Shown here piece after piece: positions 35,718 through 44,032 of a stretch of DNA of 64,000 nt (position 1 is the stretch's first letter; each line of letters opens with the position of its first letter). The notes beneath the pieces are model-generated. The model was given only the letters and a program-made list of their open reading frames with translations. It was not told the origin of the DNA and searched no databases. The position numbers and the translations under genes were made by a program. Source of the stretch: Botrimarina colliarenosi (lineage in GTDB: Bacteria; Planctomycetota; Planctomycetia; Pirellulales; Lacipirellulaceae); the NCBI RefSeq assembly GCF_007859955.1, contig NZ_SJPR01000003.1:355496-419495 (forward strand), in the 5' to 3' direction.

Positions 35718-36593
35718 CTATTTGACATTGGATGCTACAAAGTCACGAATGATCCTGTAGTCCCCAGGTGACTGCTCAACGAGAGTGCGGTCTAGGTTTA
35801 TTTGGTACTTGTGAAAGGCACCTGGCAAATTAAGGGATATGATCGCGGAATCAATCCGTATCAATAGCATCCAGCATGAATTAGGTTGATTGGGATCAAG
35901 CGGAAAGTGAGAGAAGCAGGTGCACTGCGTCAGATCTAAGTTGATAGCGGCGAATCCGTTTCCTACCCTCTCAGCGAAAGCTGTCCTTGCAGGACTGCTA
36001 GTGAGGTCGAGAGGGATGCGGGCTCGTTTGAGCGGATTGTCGAACGTGGATTGCAGCAAGGTAAGGTAGTTGTTGATGAATATCCGCAAAGGGTAGTCTG
36101 AAACAACCAGGAAGTACCTCGCTGTAGAGGTGCTCGGTCGGTGCGAGCACGCATAGCAATCAGGTTCAGGAACTAGAGCGACCAAGCGAATCAAGTCTGC
36201 AACAACCTCCGCACTTACCTGAGACGCTCGTGTGTCCTTTCCACTGGGCGTCCGTCGATACGACTTAAGGAACTTCGCCTCCACATAATTGCGATATCGC
36301 CAACCGAAATTAGCAAGTCGCTTGCTGCCGATTTTCGAACCGCCGTAATCAACAAATATGTCGCAGTGACGGTTATTCACGGGCAGTGGCGCATTCCGAG
36401 TGTCGTATGGCTTCTCTAGCTGTAGTCTTTGAATTGGGTCAACAACATTCTTGGAGTGGAGGGCGTTAAGCAGTGAAAAAGAAAACGATCCCACAGCATT
36501 CGCTTCTCGCTTGACACGTTGGAATCCCAATCCAGCGATGGATTCAGGCAAGATCGAGAAAGCACTCTCAACTATCATTATGGCGTTTTCCAC
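35718..36593 (-). CDS. Low-GC cargo protein, possible PD-(D/E)XK nuclease
   Basis: A 291-residue protein with clearly lower GC than its neighbours, lying between the DUF1580 and integrase genes, where element A has nothing. I see a possible nuclease signature: CDIFVDYGG (Asp78 and Asp82) followed after about 25 residues by YVEAKFLK (Glu105-x-Lys107), as in PD-(D/E)XK folds. The remainder is mixed alpha/beta (YFLVVSDYPLRIFINNYLTL). No named family was recognised. Start is GTG 36593, with ATG 36578 as alternative. It could be a stand-alone defence nuclease or an orphan restriction enzyme. Confidence 0.65.
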   Translation of the reverse strand: MENAIMIVESAFSILPESIAGLGFQRVKREANAVGSFSFSLLNALHSKNVVDPIQRLQLEKPYDTRNAPLPVNNRHCDIFVDYGGSKIGSKRLANFGWRYRNYVEAKFLKSYRRTPSGKDTRASQVSAEVVADLIRLVALVPEPDCYACSHRPSTSTARYFLVVSDYPLRIFINNYLTLLQSTFDNPLKRARIPLDLTSSPARTAFAERVGNGFAAINLDLTQCTCFSHFPLDPNQPNSCWMLLIRIDSAIISLNLPGAFHKYQINLDRTLVEQSPGDYRIIRDFVASNVK

Positions 36594-36662
36594 CCGGATG
36601 CCTACGAAGCTAACTGCCTCAAAACAGTATAGCTACGCGGTTTCTTCGAGCGACAACATCGC

Positions 36663-37928
36663 TCAACCAACCGTTCGGGCGACCTTCATCGCCAGGGCCA
36701 GGTCCCGCTCGGCGTAGATCTGAGTGACCTCGGCACTCTGGTGCCCACACACCACCTGGGCCGCCTCCAGACCAAATTGCTTACGCACCTCGGTCGCTGC
36801 TGTGTGCCGCAGCCGGTTAGGGGACCATTTCTCGACGCCCGCCTTCGCGCAGGCCCGGTGGATGGCGATCCGGTAGCTGTTGGCGTCGTAGAACCGAATA
36901 GGCCCCCGCTTAGTCACTACTTGATGGGCGCGTCGGAGGATCGACTCGAACGGCTCGTTACTACCTTCTTCCCCGCGGCGACGACGCGTCATCCAGGAGG
37001 TCTCGGCGGGAGCGAAGCAGGGCCAAAGCGGATCGCGAAGCAAGTAGGGGGCAAGGACCTTCTGAGCCTTCGGCCCGACCATCACCAACCGCTCGGCGCC
37101 GTAGTGCTCCATCTTGTGGGACCCGAGCTGATAGACCCAGACGTCCCCGGTGCGTTCCAAGTCGCTCGGGCGCAGGCCGCAAACCTCGCCAGGCCTGGCG
37201 CCGGTGAGCCGCTGGAACCGGACCATGTCCGCAACGATCTCCGGGGCGTGCTTCAAGGTCGCTGCAACGGACGCGTCGTCGATGACCGTCACCCGGCCGT
37301 TGTCGCGGGCCCGGCTGCGTCCCTTCTTGAGCCCGGCCACCGACTGCAACGCATGATGGACGAGCGGCGGCACGAGCTCGTTCTCGCACGCCCAAGCGAA
37401 CATCCGCCGGATGCGGTTGACGTGTTCGTTGATGTGCTTGCGGGACCACCCCTTGGGGTCGATCATCAGCTCCCGCAGGTCCTTGAGCTTCACCGGGCCG
37501 AACGCGGCCGCGTCCTCCTCGCCGTGGTGACGCAGCAGCAGCTTGAGGATCTCGCTGACTTGCTCCCCCTCGCGGGTCAAACGCCCGTTCTTGACGTAGT
37601 AGGAGTGGGCGTGGTCCTCGTACACGATCGCCAGCTCATTGAGCGTGACGACATGGCCTTGTTGCAGGCGTCGCCGCAGCCGCTTGACGGTCAGCTCGGA
37701 TTTCGGGTCGGCCTCGGCCAGATCGGGCCGCTGCGCGTCGCGGCGGAGACGCCACCGCTTGATCAGCTCCTCGTACCGCTCGTGGCTCTCACCGGAACCG
37801 TAGGGGCCGAGCTGGATCGCCTTGCCGTCGATCGAGACGACGGCTTGGCCGGTGCTTTTGTGGAGACGGTACTTGGGCGGGCGCGAAAGAAGCTTGGGCA
37901 CGGCGGCTCTCCTGCTTCGAGACGCCAA
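36663..37928 (-). CDS. Tyrosine recombinase (integrase) of element B
   Basis: A 421-residue integrase, paralogous to the element-A enzyme over its whole length (N-terminus PPKYRLHKSTGQAVVSIDGK, then GPYGSGESHERYEELIKRW). Catalytic residues: Arg in TGARPGEVCGL, SPNRLRHTAATEVRKQFG with Asn in place of the box II His, GHQSAEVTQIYAERD with the Tyr. Divergence from the other integrase is substantial, so this is not a recent duplication. It starts 93 bp from the att repeat, with a perfect AAAAGAGGTA palindrome between. It would integrate B at, and excise it from, the tRNA 3' half. Confidence 0.92.
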   Translation of the reverse strand: MASRSRRAAVPKLLSRPPKYRLHKSTGQAVVSIDGKAIQLGPYGSGESHERYEELIKRWRLRRDAQRPDLAEADPKSELTVKRLRRRLQQGHVVTLNELAIVYEDHAHSYYVKNGRLTREGEQVSEILKLLLRHHGEEDAAAFGPVKLKDLRELMIDPKGWSRKHINEHVNRIRRMFAWACENELVPPLVHHALQSVAGLKKGRSRARDNGRVTVIDDASVAATLKHAPEIVADMVRFQRLTGARPGEVCGLRPSDLERTGDVWVYQLGSHKMEHYGAERLVMVGPKAQKVLAPYLLRDPLWPCFAPAETSWMTRRRRGEEGSNEPFESILRRAHQVVTKRGPIRFYDANSYRIAIHRACAKAGVEKWSPNRLRHTAATEVRKQFGLEAAQVVCGHQSAEVTQIYAERDLALAMKVARTVG

Positions 37929-37952
37929 AAGAGGTAGTTTTACCTCTTTTGG
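37925..37952. promoter_or_regulatory. Perfect palindrome CCAAAAGAGGTA/TACCTCTTTTGG upstream of the B integrase
   Basis: Twelve-base arms (37925-37936 and 37941-37952) around a 4-base loop contain the AAAGAGG motif found at the other element ends. The left arm overlaps the integrase start region. This fits an arm-type recombination site or an autoregulatory operator. Confidence 0.5.
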
Positions 37953-38020
37953 GCCCCAGCAAGCCGCTCGGCCTCACATGTGGCCGGTAACCTAAAGTAC
38001 GGTTTCAGCAGGACTTAGAG

Positions 38021-38098
<78 letters not shown>

Positions 38099-38168
38099 GT
38101 GGAATATCTCAAGATACTCCGCTCGAATCGGCTCGGCAAGGCGCCCCCCTGTACTGAATCTTTGCGAC

Positions 38169-39866
38169 TTGTTCTTCGCGACTTGGCTCGTTCTTAGCGA
38201 CTTGGCTCGGCCGTTCATTGCTTCGGGGCGATGCGACCGATACGGTTCCAAGAACGCCCACTGCGTAGACGACCTTCAACGCCGCCGGCCTTTCCCAACG
38301 AATCTGGCTCCCGCCGACCGCTTGGCCTCGCCTTACTCCGCCGCCGTCCTGCCGCCCCCGCCGCCCCCGCCGCCCCGCGTCGGTCGCGATGTCGGTGTCG
38401 ATTCGGGGGGGACTGACCCCGCCGACGGAACGCGGCGTCGGCCGCTCGGGATCGGGCCGGTGGGCCGGTGGGTTGAGGACGCTCCCGCCTGGCTCGTGAG
38501 TGGGATGCTCCATCTGGGGCTGCTCGTTCTCTTTGCCCTCTTGGCGATGGGCGTGGCGAAGGACGACCGGCTGTCGCTCACCGTCGGGCTCTCGGAGGAC
38601 CTGGGCGAGCAGATGATTGAGGAAAGCCTCGACCTGACGACGGCGACCGAAATCGAACTCGACGAGCAGGTGCTGACGCCTGACACGCTGCCGGAGGTGG
38701 CGAACCCACTGGCGACGCCCCCCGTGATCCCGATCGATCCGACCGGTTTGGCTTTCAGTTCGGAGTTGCCGAGCGTGACGCCCGGCGCGGCGTTGTCCGG
38801 CCGCGAGCCGGGTCGCAAAGAGGCGTTGCTCAAAGCGATGGGCGCGACCGCCCAGACCGAGACGGCGGTGCTCGAGGGGCTCCGCTGGCTCGCGCGGGTG
38901 CAACAGAACGACGGCGGCTGGAGCCTGGTCGGCAAGTACCCCAACCCGGCCGCCAACGAAAACCGCGAAGCGGCGACCGCCATGGCGCTGATTGCGTTTC
39001 AGGGCGCCGGCAAGCTGCCGAGCAACTCGAAGATGGACTTCGGGCAGAACGTCGCCCGGGGATGGCGTTGGCTGCTCGGCCGCCAGGAGGCGGATGGCTC
39101 GTTCTTCCACAGCGGCGGGAGCAACCACCGCTTTTACACGCACGCCCAGTGCACGATCGCGTTGTGCGAACTGTTGGCAATGACCGGCGATGAGCAGTAC
39201 CGAAAGCCCGCCCAACTCGCGGTGAAGTACCTGATCGATACGCAGACCGATCTTGGCGGCTGGCGGTACAACCCGGGCGTGCAAAGCGACTTGTCGGTCA
39301 CGGGCTGGGTGCTGATGGCGCTGAAGAGCGCGCGGATGGCGGGGATCGAGGTGCCGTCGCCGGTGTTCGCTCATATCGAGGGCTTCCTCGACCTTGTGTC
39401 GCGCTCCGACCCGGTGGTCTATGCGCCGCTCGGCTCACGCTACGTCTACGAAGAGCCCGACATCTTCAATCGCGAGGCGGTGCCGACACTGACGGCGGTC
39501 GGCTTGCTGAGCCGCGAGTACCTAGGCTGGCCGACGGACGACAAGCGGATCGACAAGGGCGTTGAGTTCCTGCTGACCCACAAGCCCGAATGGCGGCGGG
39601 GAAAGACCGACGTCTATTACTGGTACTACGCGACGCAGGCGATCTTCCACGCCGGTGGGCCGCGCTGGACCGAATGGAACAAGGTGATGCGCGAGCTGCT
39701 CCCGGCTCAACAGTCGAAAGACGGCCGCGACCGGGGGAGTTGGGACCCGCGCGAGGACGCGTGGGGCGCCTCGGGGGGCCGGCTTTATATGACCTGCATG
39801 GCGATCTACACGCTGGAGGTCTATTACCGCCATCTGCCGCTGTACCAGCAGCGCGCGGTGCGGTGA
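38169..39866 (+). CDS. Prenyltransferase/squalene-oxidase repeat protein with proline-rich membrane-anchored N-terminus
   Basis: A planctomycete-type protein of up to 565 residues. One membrane helix (APAWLVSGMLHLGLLVLFAL) follows a Pro-rich segment (VLPPPPPPPPRVG); after a linker, an alpha/alpha-toroid repeat domain (about 235-560) shows repeated GGW/DGSF motifs (QQNDGGWSLVG, EADGSFFHSGG, DLGGWRYNPG, DRGSWDPRED). This fold occurs in terpene cyclases and protein prenyltransferases, but these planctomycete proteins have no proven enzyme activity. Its start is uncertain: ATG 38169 lies in a tandem repeat (TTCTTCGCGACTTGGCTCG units), and a downstream GTG/TTG is possible. Confidence 0.78.
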   Translation: MFFATWLVLSDLARPFIASGRCDRYGSKNAHCVDDLQRRRPFPTNLAPADRLASPYSAAVLPPPPPPPPRVGRDVGVDSGGTDPADGTRRRPLGIGPVGRWVEDAPAWLVSGMLHLGLLVLFALLAMGVAKDDRLSLTVGLSEDLGEQMIEESLDLTTATEIELDEQVLTPDTLPEVANPLATPPVIPIDPTGLAFSSELPSVTPGAALSGREPGRKEALLKAMGATAQTETAVLEGLRWLARVQQNDGGWSLVGKYPNPAANENREAATAMALIAFQGAGKLPSNSKMDFGQNVARGWRWLLGRQEADGSFFHSGGSNHRFYTHAQCTIALCELLAMTGDEQYRKPAQLAVKYLIDTQTDLGGWRYNPGVQSDLSVTGWVLMALKSARMAGIEVPSPVFAHIEGFLDLVSRSDPVVYAPLGSRYVYEEPDIFNREAVPTLTAVGLLSREYLGWPTDDKRIDKGVEFLLTHKPEWRRGKTDVYYWYYATQAIFHAGGPRWTEWNKVMRELLPAQQSKDGRDRGSWDPREDAWGASGGRLYMTCMAIYTLEVYYRHLPLYQQRAVR

Positions 39867-39914
39867 CGCGGTGAGGTGGCGTGGGATGGGGGGCTTGGTT
39901 TGCGGTGGTGCGTT

Positions 39915-40007
39915 CTCCGCTTACTTCGTGCGCGGCTCTAAGCGGCTCGCGCTACGTTTCCGCGAACTACAACAGACCGCTTAGAGTCGCGCACGAAGTA
40001 AGCGGAG
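39915..40007. terminator. Long inverted repeat between convergent genes, likely bidirectional terminator
   Basis: Arms of 31 nt (39915-39945 and 39977-40007) are complementary except for one G-T position, with a 31-nt loop; an outer GGTGGT/ACCACC pair extends it. It sits between the 3' ends of the prenyltransferase-repeat gene and the convergent gene at 40054, the usual place for a shared terminator. The stem is unusually long and lacks a U-tract. Confidence 0.5.
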
Positions 40008-40053
40008 CAGTTCGAACCACCACCAAGACCCTCCCAACCCACAAGCTCTGCCC

Positions 40054-42027
40054 TCAATCGTCCGTCTTGAAGCTAAACGCCACGTACCGGAATCCGCGCG
40101 GTGTGTCGTAAAGCGCGGCGGCGGACGGGGTGGCGTACTTCATCATCGTCTCGACCGACGGAACGCTCGACTCTTCTAACGCATCGCGGAGCCAGCGCAT
40201 CGGCGGGGCGAACTCGGCCATGCGGTTAAGTTCTTCGCGCGAGGCGTCCGATGTTCCCGCGGCGTGCCATTGGCGGAACTGGGCGCCGGGGTCTTGGTAG
40301 GTGAGGATTCGGCCCTCGTCGGCGCCCACCGTGCCGGCGCCGAGCCGCCCGGCGCGGTTGAGCGTCAGACGGAACGGCAAGTGGTCGGCCAGCCGATCGC
40401 CGACGCCCGCCTCGGTGTCGATCAACCGGTGGAGCAGCTCGGGCGTCTCGGCGAGGACGACTTGCTCGCCGATCACGGCGATGCACGACAGGAAGACGGG
40501 GCGCTGGCCGCGACGGCGACGCCCCTCCTCGCCGGCCGCCTCGGCGGGCTCCGTGGCGTTGAAGCCGTCGACCTGCAAGTAGCTGACGCCGCCGTGCTCC
40601 CGGGTTTCGACGCGTGGCGCGACCTTCGACAGAACCGCTCTGATCGTCGCTTCCATCCAGACGGGGTCGTCGACGTCGAGCAGCGTGACGCGGGCCGGGG
40701 TGACCCGCAGGGCCTTTCCCTCCTCCGTCGCGCCGTAGCCCTGCACGGAGGTGAACCGCCCCGTCAGGTGCGAGACGAACTCTTGCGGGGAAACGCCGAT
40801 CTTCTTGGTGACATTCTCTTCGACGAGCTTCGCGAACTCCCCCTCGCCGCGGATTCGGTCGTAGAGCTGGCCCGCGCCGTCGAGCGTCGCCTTCAGGTCG
40901 ACCGCGCCGCAAGCGTAGCTAGTGATGTCGGCGGGGATGGCGTCGCCGGGGGTCGCGTCGCAAGGCAACAGCCGCGCCATCTTGAGGATGCCGGCGCGGG
41001 GGTTGTCGAGCAGCAAGTGGGCGCGGAACAGGCTGTCCCAGTCCCCCTCGTTGATCCAACCGGCCGCCGCGATCCCCTCGACGCCATCGAGGCCCAGAAT
41101 CGGCAGCGTCGCCAGCGCGATCCGCATCCCGGCGTTCCCTTGGGCGACCGCCCGGAAGATGCCCACTGGGTCCACGAAACCGACCAACTGCGGGGGCGAC
41201 TCGTCGCCGCCGCCGAGCCGTTCGCTGACGCACTCGCGCAGCGACTCGGTGAACGCCTCGTTGTCCGACAGCGGCGTCGCGTAGCGGGTGCGGAGGCGGG
41301 CGATGCGTTTCGCTTTGTCTTCGTCTTCCGCTGCCGCGTCGCCCTCGGCATCGGCTTCGGGCGTATCGGGCAGTTCCGTGAGCCCTTCGGCTTCGTCCCA
41401 CTTGGCGACGACCGACTCGATCAGGATCGGATCGTTCGACATCACCAGCACGGCGTCGCGTTCGACAAGGCCGACGGTGTTGTTGACGTTGTCGCCGTCG
41501 CGGATGACGGTTACCTCGACCGAGCCGATCGGCTGGGTGGCCACCTGTCTCCCCTTTTCGGCGGAGTAGTTCTTTACGGATTCGATCAGTACCGCCGCGC
41601 GGTCGCTGCCATCCACCAACGCTTGGCGATCTCCGGCGGCGCGGTCAGCGGCGCTCACGGTGTCGGCAAGAAAGACGAAGCCGGGCGCCTCGTTCCGTCG
41701 CGGCACGATGCTAAGGGCGACCTCCCCCTCGAACAGGGCAAGCATCTCGGCAAGCCCGCCGCCGGTCGCCTTGCCGGGGCCGTTACGGTAGGACTCGTCG
41801 ATCCGATTAAACAGAGCCTGCAGGAAGGGGGCGATCTCCGGGTCGTTGAACATCTCGCCACCGCTGCCGCTGTTGAAGCGCTCGGCGAGCTCCGAGGCGT
41901 CCGGCGTGCGGACAAAAAAGACCGACCGACCGGGGAACAGACGCATGGACGTCGGTCGCTCGGCCACCGCCACGGCGGGGAGGGCGACAAGAAGCAGGAC
42001 GAGAAAACGGCAAAGAGGGCGTCGCAC
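40054..42027 (-). CDS. Large secreted hypothetical protein
   Basis: A 657-residue exported protein. I place the start at GTG 42027, 11 bases after AGGAG, giving a clean signal peptide (MRRPLCRFLVLLLVALPAVA, cut after AVA). The mature part has no family I can name with confidence; its layout (MRLFPGRSVFFVRTPDASEL, repeated VLLESV/VLVMSNDP segments, long alpha/beta repeats) is like DUF3352-type planctomycete proteins. An acidic spacer (about 245-260, DTPEADAEGDAAAEDEDKA) interrupts it. It is divergent from the BON-domain gene across 111 bp that must hold both promoters. Confidence 0.7.
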   Translation of the reverse strand: MRRPLCRFLVLLLVALPAVAVAERPTSMRLFPGRSVFFVRTPDASELAERFNSGSGGEMFNDPEIAPFLQALFNRIDESYRNGPGKATGGGLAEMLALFEGEVALSIVPRRNEAPGFVFLADTVSAADRAAGDRQALVDGSDRAAVLIESVKNYSAEKGRQVATQPIGSVEVTVIRDGDNVNNTVGLVERDAVLVMSNDPILIESVVAKWDEAEGLTELPDTPEADAEGDAAAEDEDKAKRIARLRTRYATPLSDNEAFTESLRECVSERLGGGDESPPQLVGFVDPVGIFRAVAQGNAGMRIALATLPILGLDGVEGIAAAGWINEGDWDSLFRAHLLLDNPRAGILKMARLLPCDATPGDAIPADITSYACGAVDLKATLDGAGQLYDRIRGEGEFAKLVEENVTKKIGVSPQEFVSHLTGRFTSVQGYGATEEGKALRVTPARVTLLDVDDPVWMEATIRAVLSKVAPRVETREHGGVSYLQVDGFNATEPAEAAGEEGRRRRGQRPVFLSCIAVIGEQVVLAETPELLHRLIDTEAGVGDRLADHLPFRLTLNRAGRLGAGTVGADEGRILTYQDPGAQFRQWHAAGTSDASREELNRMAEFAPPMRWLRDALEESSVPSVETMMKYATPSAAALYDTPRGFRYVAFSFKTDD

Positions 42028-42138
42028 GACGGAGATTCTCCTAAGAAGAAGGGGCGTTGGCGGTGACGCGGCGGTCTCGCCAATTCCCGTGTGGTAGACT
42101 ACAGGATAACCGAACCAGCCACCCCGAGGGGCCCGACT

Positions 42139-42867
42139 GTGATCCGCCCTGCCCTCCCCCACTTCGCCGCAGCCGTAGCGATCTTGACCCTCGCGGCCGA
42201 TGTTTCCGCCCAAGGCCGTGGCGGCGCTGGCGGTGGCGGTGCGTTCGGCGGCGGTGGCGGCGGGGCGTCGTTCGGGACCTCCTCCCTAGGGGGCGGCGGC
42301 CTCGGTTCGTCGTCGCTCGGCGGCTCAAGCCTTGGCGGTTCCTCTCTCGGGCAATCGTCGATGGGCCAATCCGCCTTCGGCTCGACGGCGAACGGCTCGG
42401 TCTTCGGCGGCGCCGCAACCGGCCAGAACGCCAACCAAGCGTTCATTGGCCGCGGCGCTGCGGACCTCCAAGCGTTTTTCGGCAACCAAAACGCGGCGGG
42501 ACAATCCAGCCAACGGTCGCAACGGGCCGGCGGTCAAAGCAGCAGCAGCTCAAGCTCGTCCGCCGGGCGGCGCCCCGAGGTGCGGGTGACGCTGACCGCG
42601 GCGCCCGAGTTGCGTCGCGTCGCGACCGCGAACCGCCCCGATGCGTCGGTCGCCCTCGCCAACGTGTCGCGGCTGCTCACCCGCAAAGGCGTAAACGGCG
42701 TGACGGTCTCCGCCGATGGCGGGGTCGCCGTTCTTGAAGGGGTCGTCGCGACCGCGTCCGAGCGGCTGCTCGCCGAGAAGCTCGCCGCCATCGAGCCCGG
42801 CGTCCGCCGCGTCGATAACCGCCTCACGGTTCAGAGCGCCGAAGAAGTCCTCCCTGAGCCGCTCTAA
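42139..42867 (+). CDS. Secreted Gly/Ser-rich protein with C-terminal BON domain
   Basis: A 242-residue exported protein starting at GTG 42139 after GAGGGG. A signal peptide (residues 1-24, ending VSAQ) is followed by about 80 residues of Gly/Ser-rich repeats (GGSSLG, SSLGGGGLG, SSMGQS), then an NQN/SQR-rich linker and a BON domain (about 155-235: VSRLLTRKGVNGVTVSADGG, VAVLEGVV, ERLLAEKLAAIEPGVRRVDN). BON domains bind membranes or phospholipid; such proteins are periplasmic or surface-attached. The repeat region is likely flexible. Confidence 0.75.
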   Translation: MIRPALPHFAAAVAILTLAADVSAQGRGGAGGGGAFGGGGGGASFGTSSLGGGGLGSSSLGGSSLGGSSLGQSSMGQSAFGSTANGSVFGGAATGQNANQAFIGRGAADLQAFFGNQNAAGQSSQRSQRAGGQSSSSSSSSAGRRPEVRVTLTAAPELRRVATANRPDASVALANVSRLLTRKGVNGVTVSADGGVAVLEGVVATASERLLAEKLAAIEPGVRRVDNRLTVQSAEEVLPEPL

Positions 42868-43081
42868 GCAAAGCGAACGCTAAGAAAGACCCTACGTCTT
42901 CTTACGGGCGAGGGCTTGTTCTTACGGGCGATGGCTGGGGCTGAGACCACGCCTGCTGATGATGGCAGCGGTGGCTCCCATGACACGTGAGTTCGGCTAG
43001 CGAAACGCTCGCGCGTCGGTAGCAAGCGGCTCGGCCCGGTGAAAAGCCAACGCGGCGCTCTCGGCTTGGCCGTCCGGCACC

Positions 43082-43997
43082 GTGCTCGAAGGCGTCCGGA
43101 GCGATGTCAAGTTTGCAACGATGCCGGTGCTTGTCCTGACCGCTTCGGACGACGCCAAGACGCGCCGCCGCTCGTTAGAACTCGGTGCAACGGACTTCCT
43201 CTCCAAGCCGGTCCATCCCGACGAGTTGATTCAGCGTGTCCGGAACGCGCTCGCGTTGCGTTTCCATCAGCGCGAACTCGCCCAGTACGCCAATCGCCTT
43301 GAGTTGCTGGTCCGTGTGCGCACCGAGCAACTCCTTGTTGCACAACGCGAAGTGATCCATTGTTTGGCCAGGGCGTCGGAGTACCGCGACCACGAAACAG
43401 GTCGGCACGTGTTGCGGGTCGGCCGGTACTCGGGCATCATCGCACGCCAACTCGCAAAGGGCGAAGCGTACGCCGAGGCGTTGGAGCTGGCGGCGACGCT
43501 GCACGACGTGGGGAAGATCGCTGTGCCCGACACCATCTTGCTGAAGGCGGGGGGGGGCTCGACCAAGACGAGTTCGAGTGGATCCAGCGGCACTGCGGGT
43601 TTGGCAGCCGCATGTGCGACACCCTCGGCCCCGACGAGACGACCTCCTTCCGAACGCACACCGACGCCGGCCCGCAGATCATCGAGGCCGCCACTTCACC
43701 GCTGATGAAGTTCGCAGCGCGGATCGCGAAAACCCATCACGAGAAATGGGACGGCTCCGGGTACCCCTTGAAGCTTCAGGGTGAAGACATCCCGCTGGAA
43801 GGCCGAATCGTGGCCGTCGCCGACGTCTTCGACGCCCTCAGCAGCAAACGCCCCTACAAGCCGGCGTTCCCGATCAAGAAGTGTTTCGAAATCCTCGAAG
43901 AGGGCGCGGCCAGCACTTCGACCCGGCCGTCCTCGACGCCTTTTTGGCGAGGAAGGACGAAGTCATCGAAGTCCAAATCGAGTACTCCGATGATTGA
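43082..43997 (+). pseudogene. Decayed response regulator with HD-GYP domain
   Basis: The remnant of a c-di-GMP-phosphodiesterase-type response regulator. The receiver lacks its N-terminal half (only MPVLVLTASDDAKTRRRSLE and FLSKPVHPDEL remain). The HD-GYP domain has ATLHDVGKIAVPD, then KTHHEKWDGSGYP and VAVADVFDAL. A frameshift in a run of nine G at 43549-43557 moves reading from frame 43082 to the next, and a second near 43905 (GGGCGCGG, one C missing) is needed to reach the natural end EVIEVQIEYSDD. Two independent breaks plus the truncated start mean it is inactive. It is convergent with the lipoprotein gene. Confidence 0.8.
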
Positions 43998-44032
43998 ATG
44001 CCGCTAGAGCGGCTCGGAGTCTCGACACATCC

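Noticed and set aside
36741-37937. Plus-strand frame opposite the element-B integrase
   Set aside because: Antisense shadow of a gene with intact recombinase motifs; a similar shadow lies opposite the element-A integrase at 3378-4781.
40264-42066. A 600-codon plus-strand frame opposite the large secreted protein
   Set aside because: Composition is that of an antisense shadow, and the minus-strand gene has a signal peptide and ribosome-binding site.
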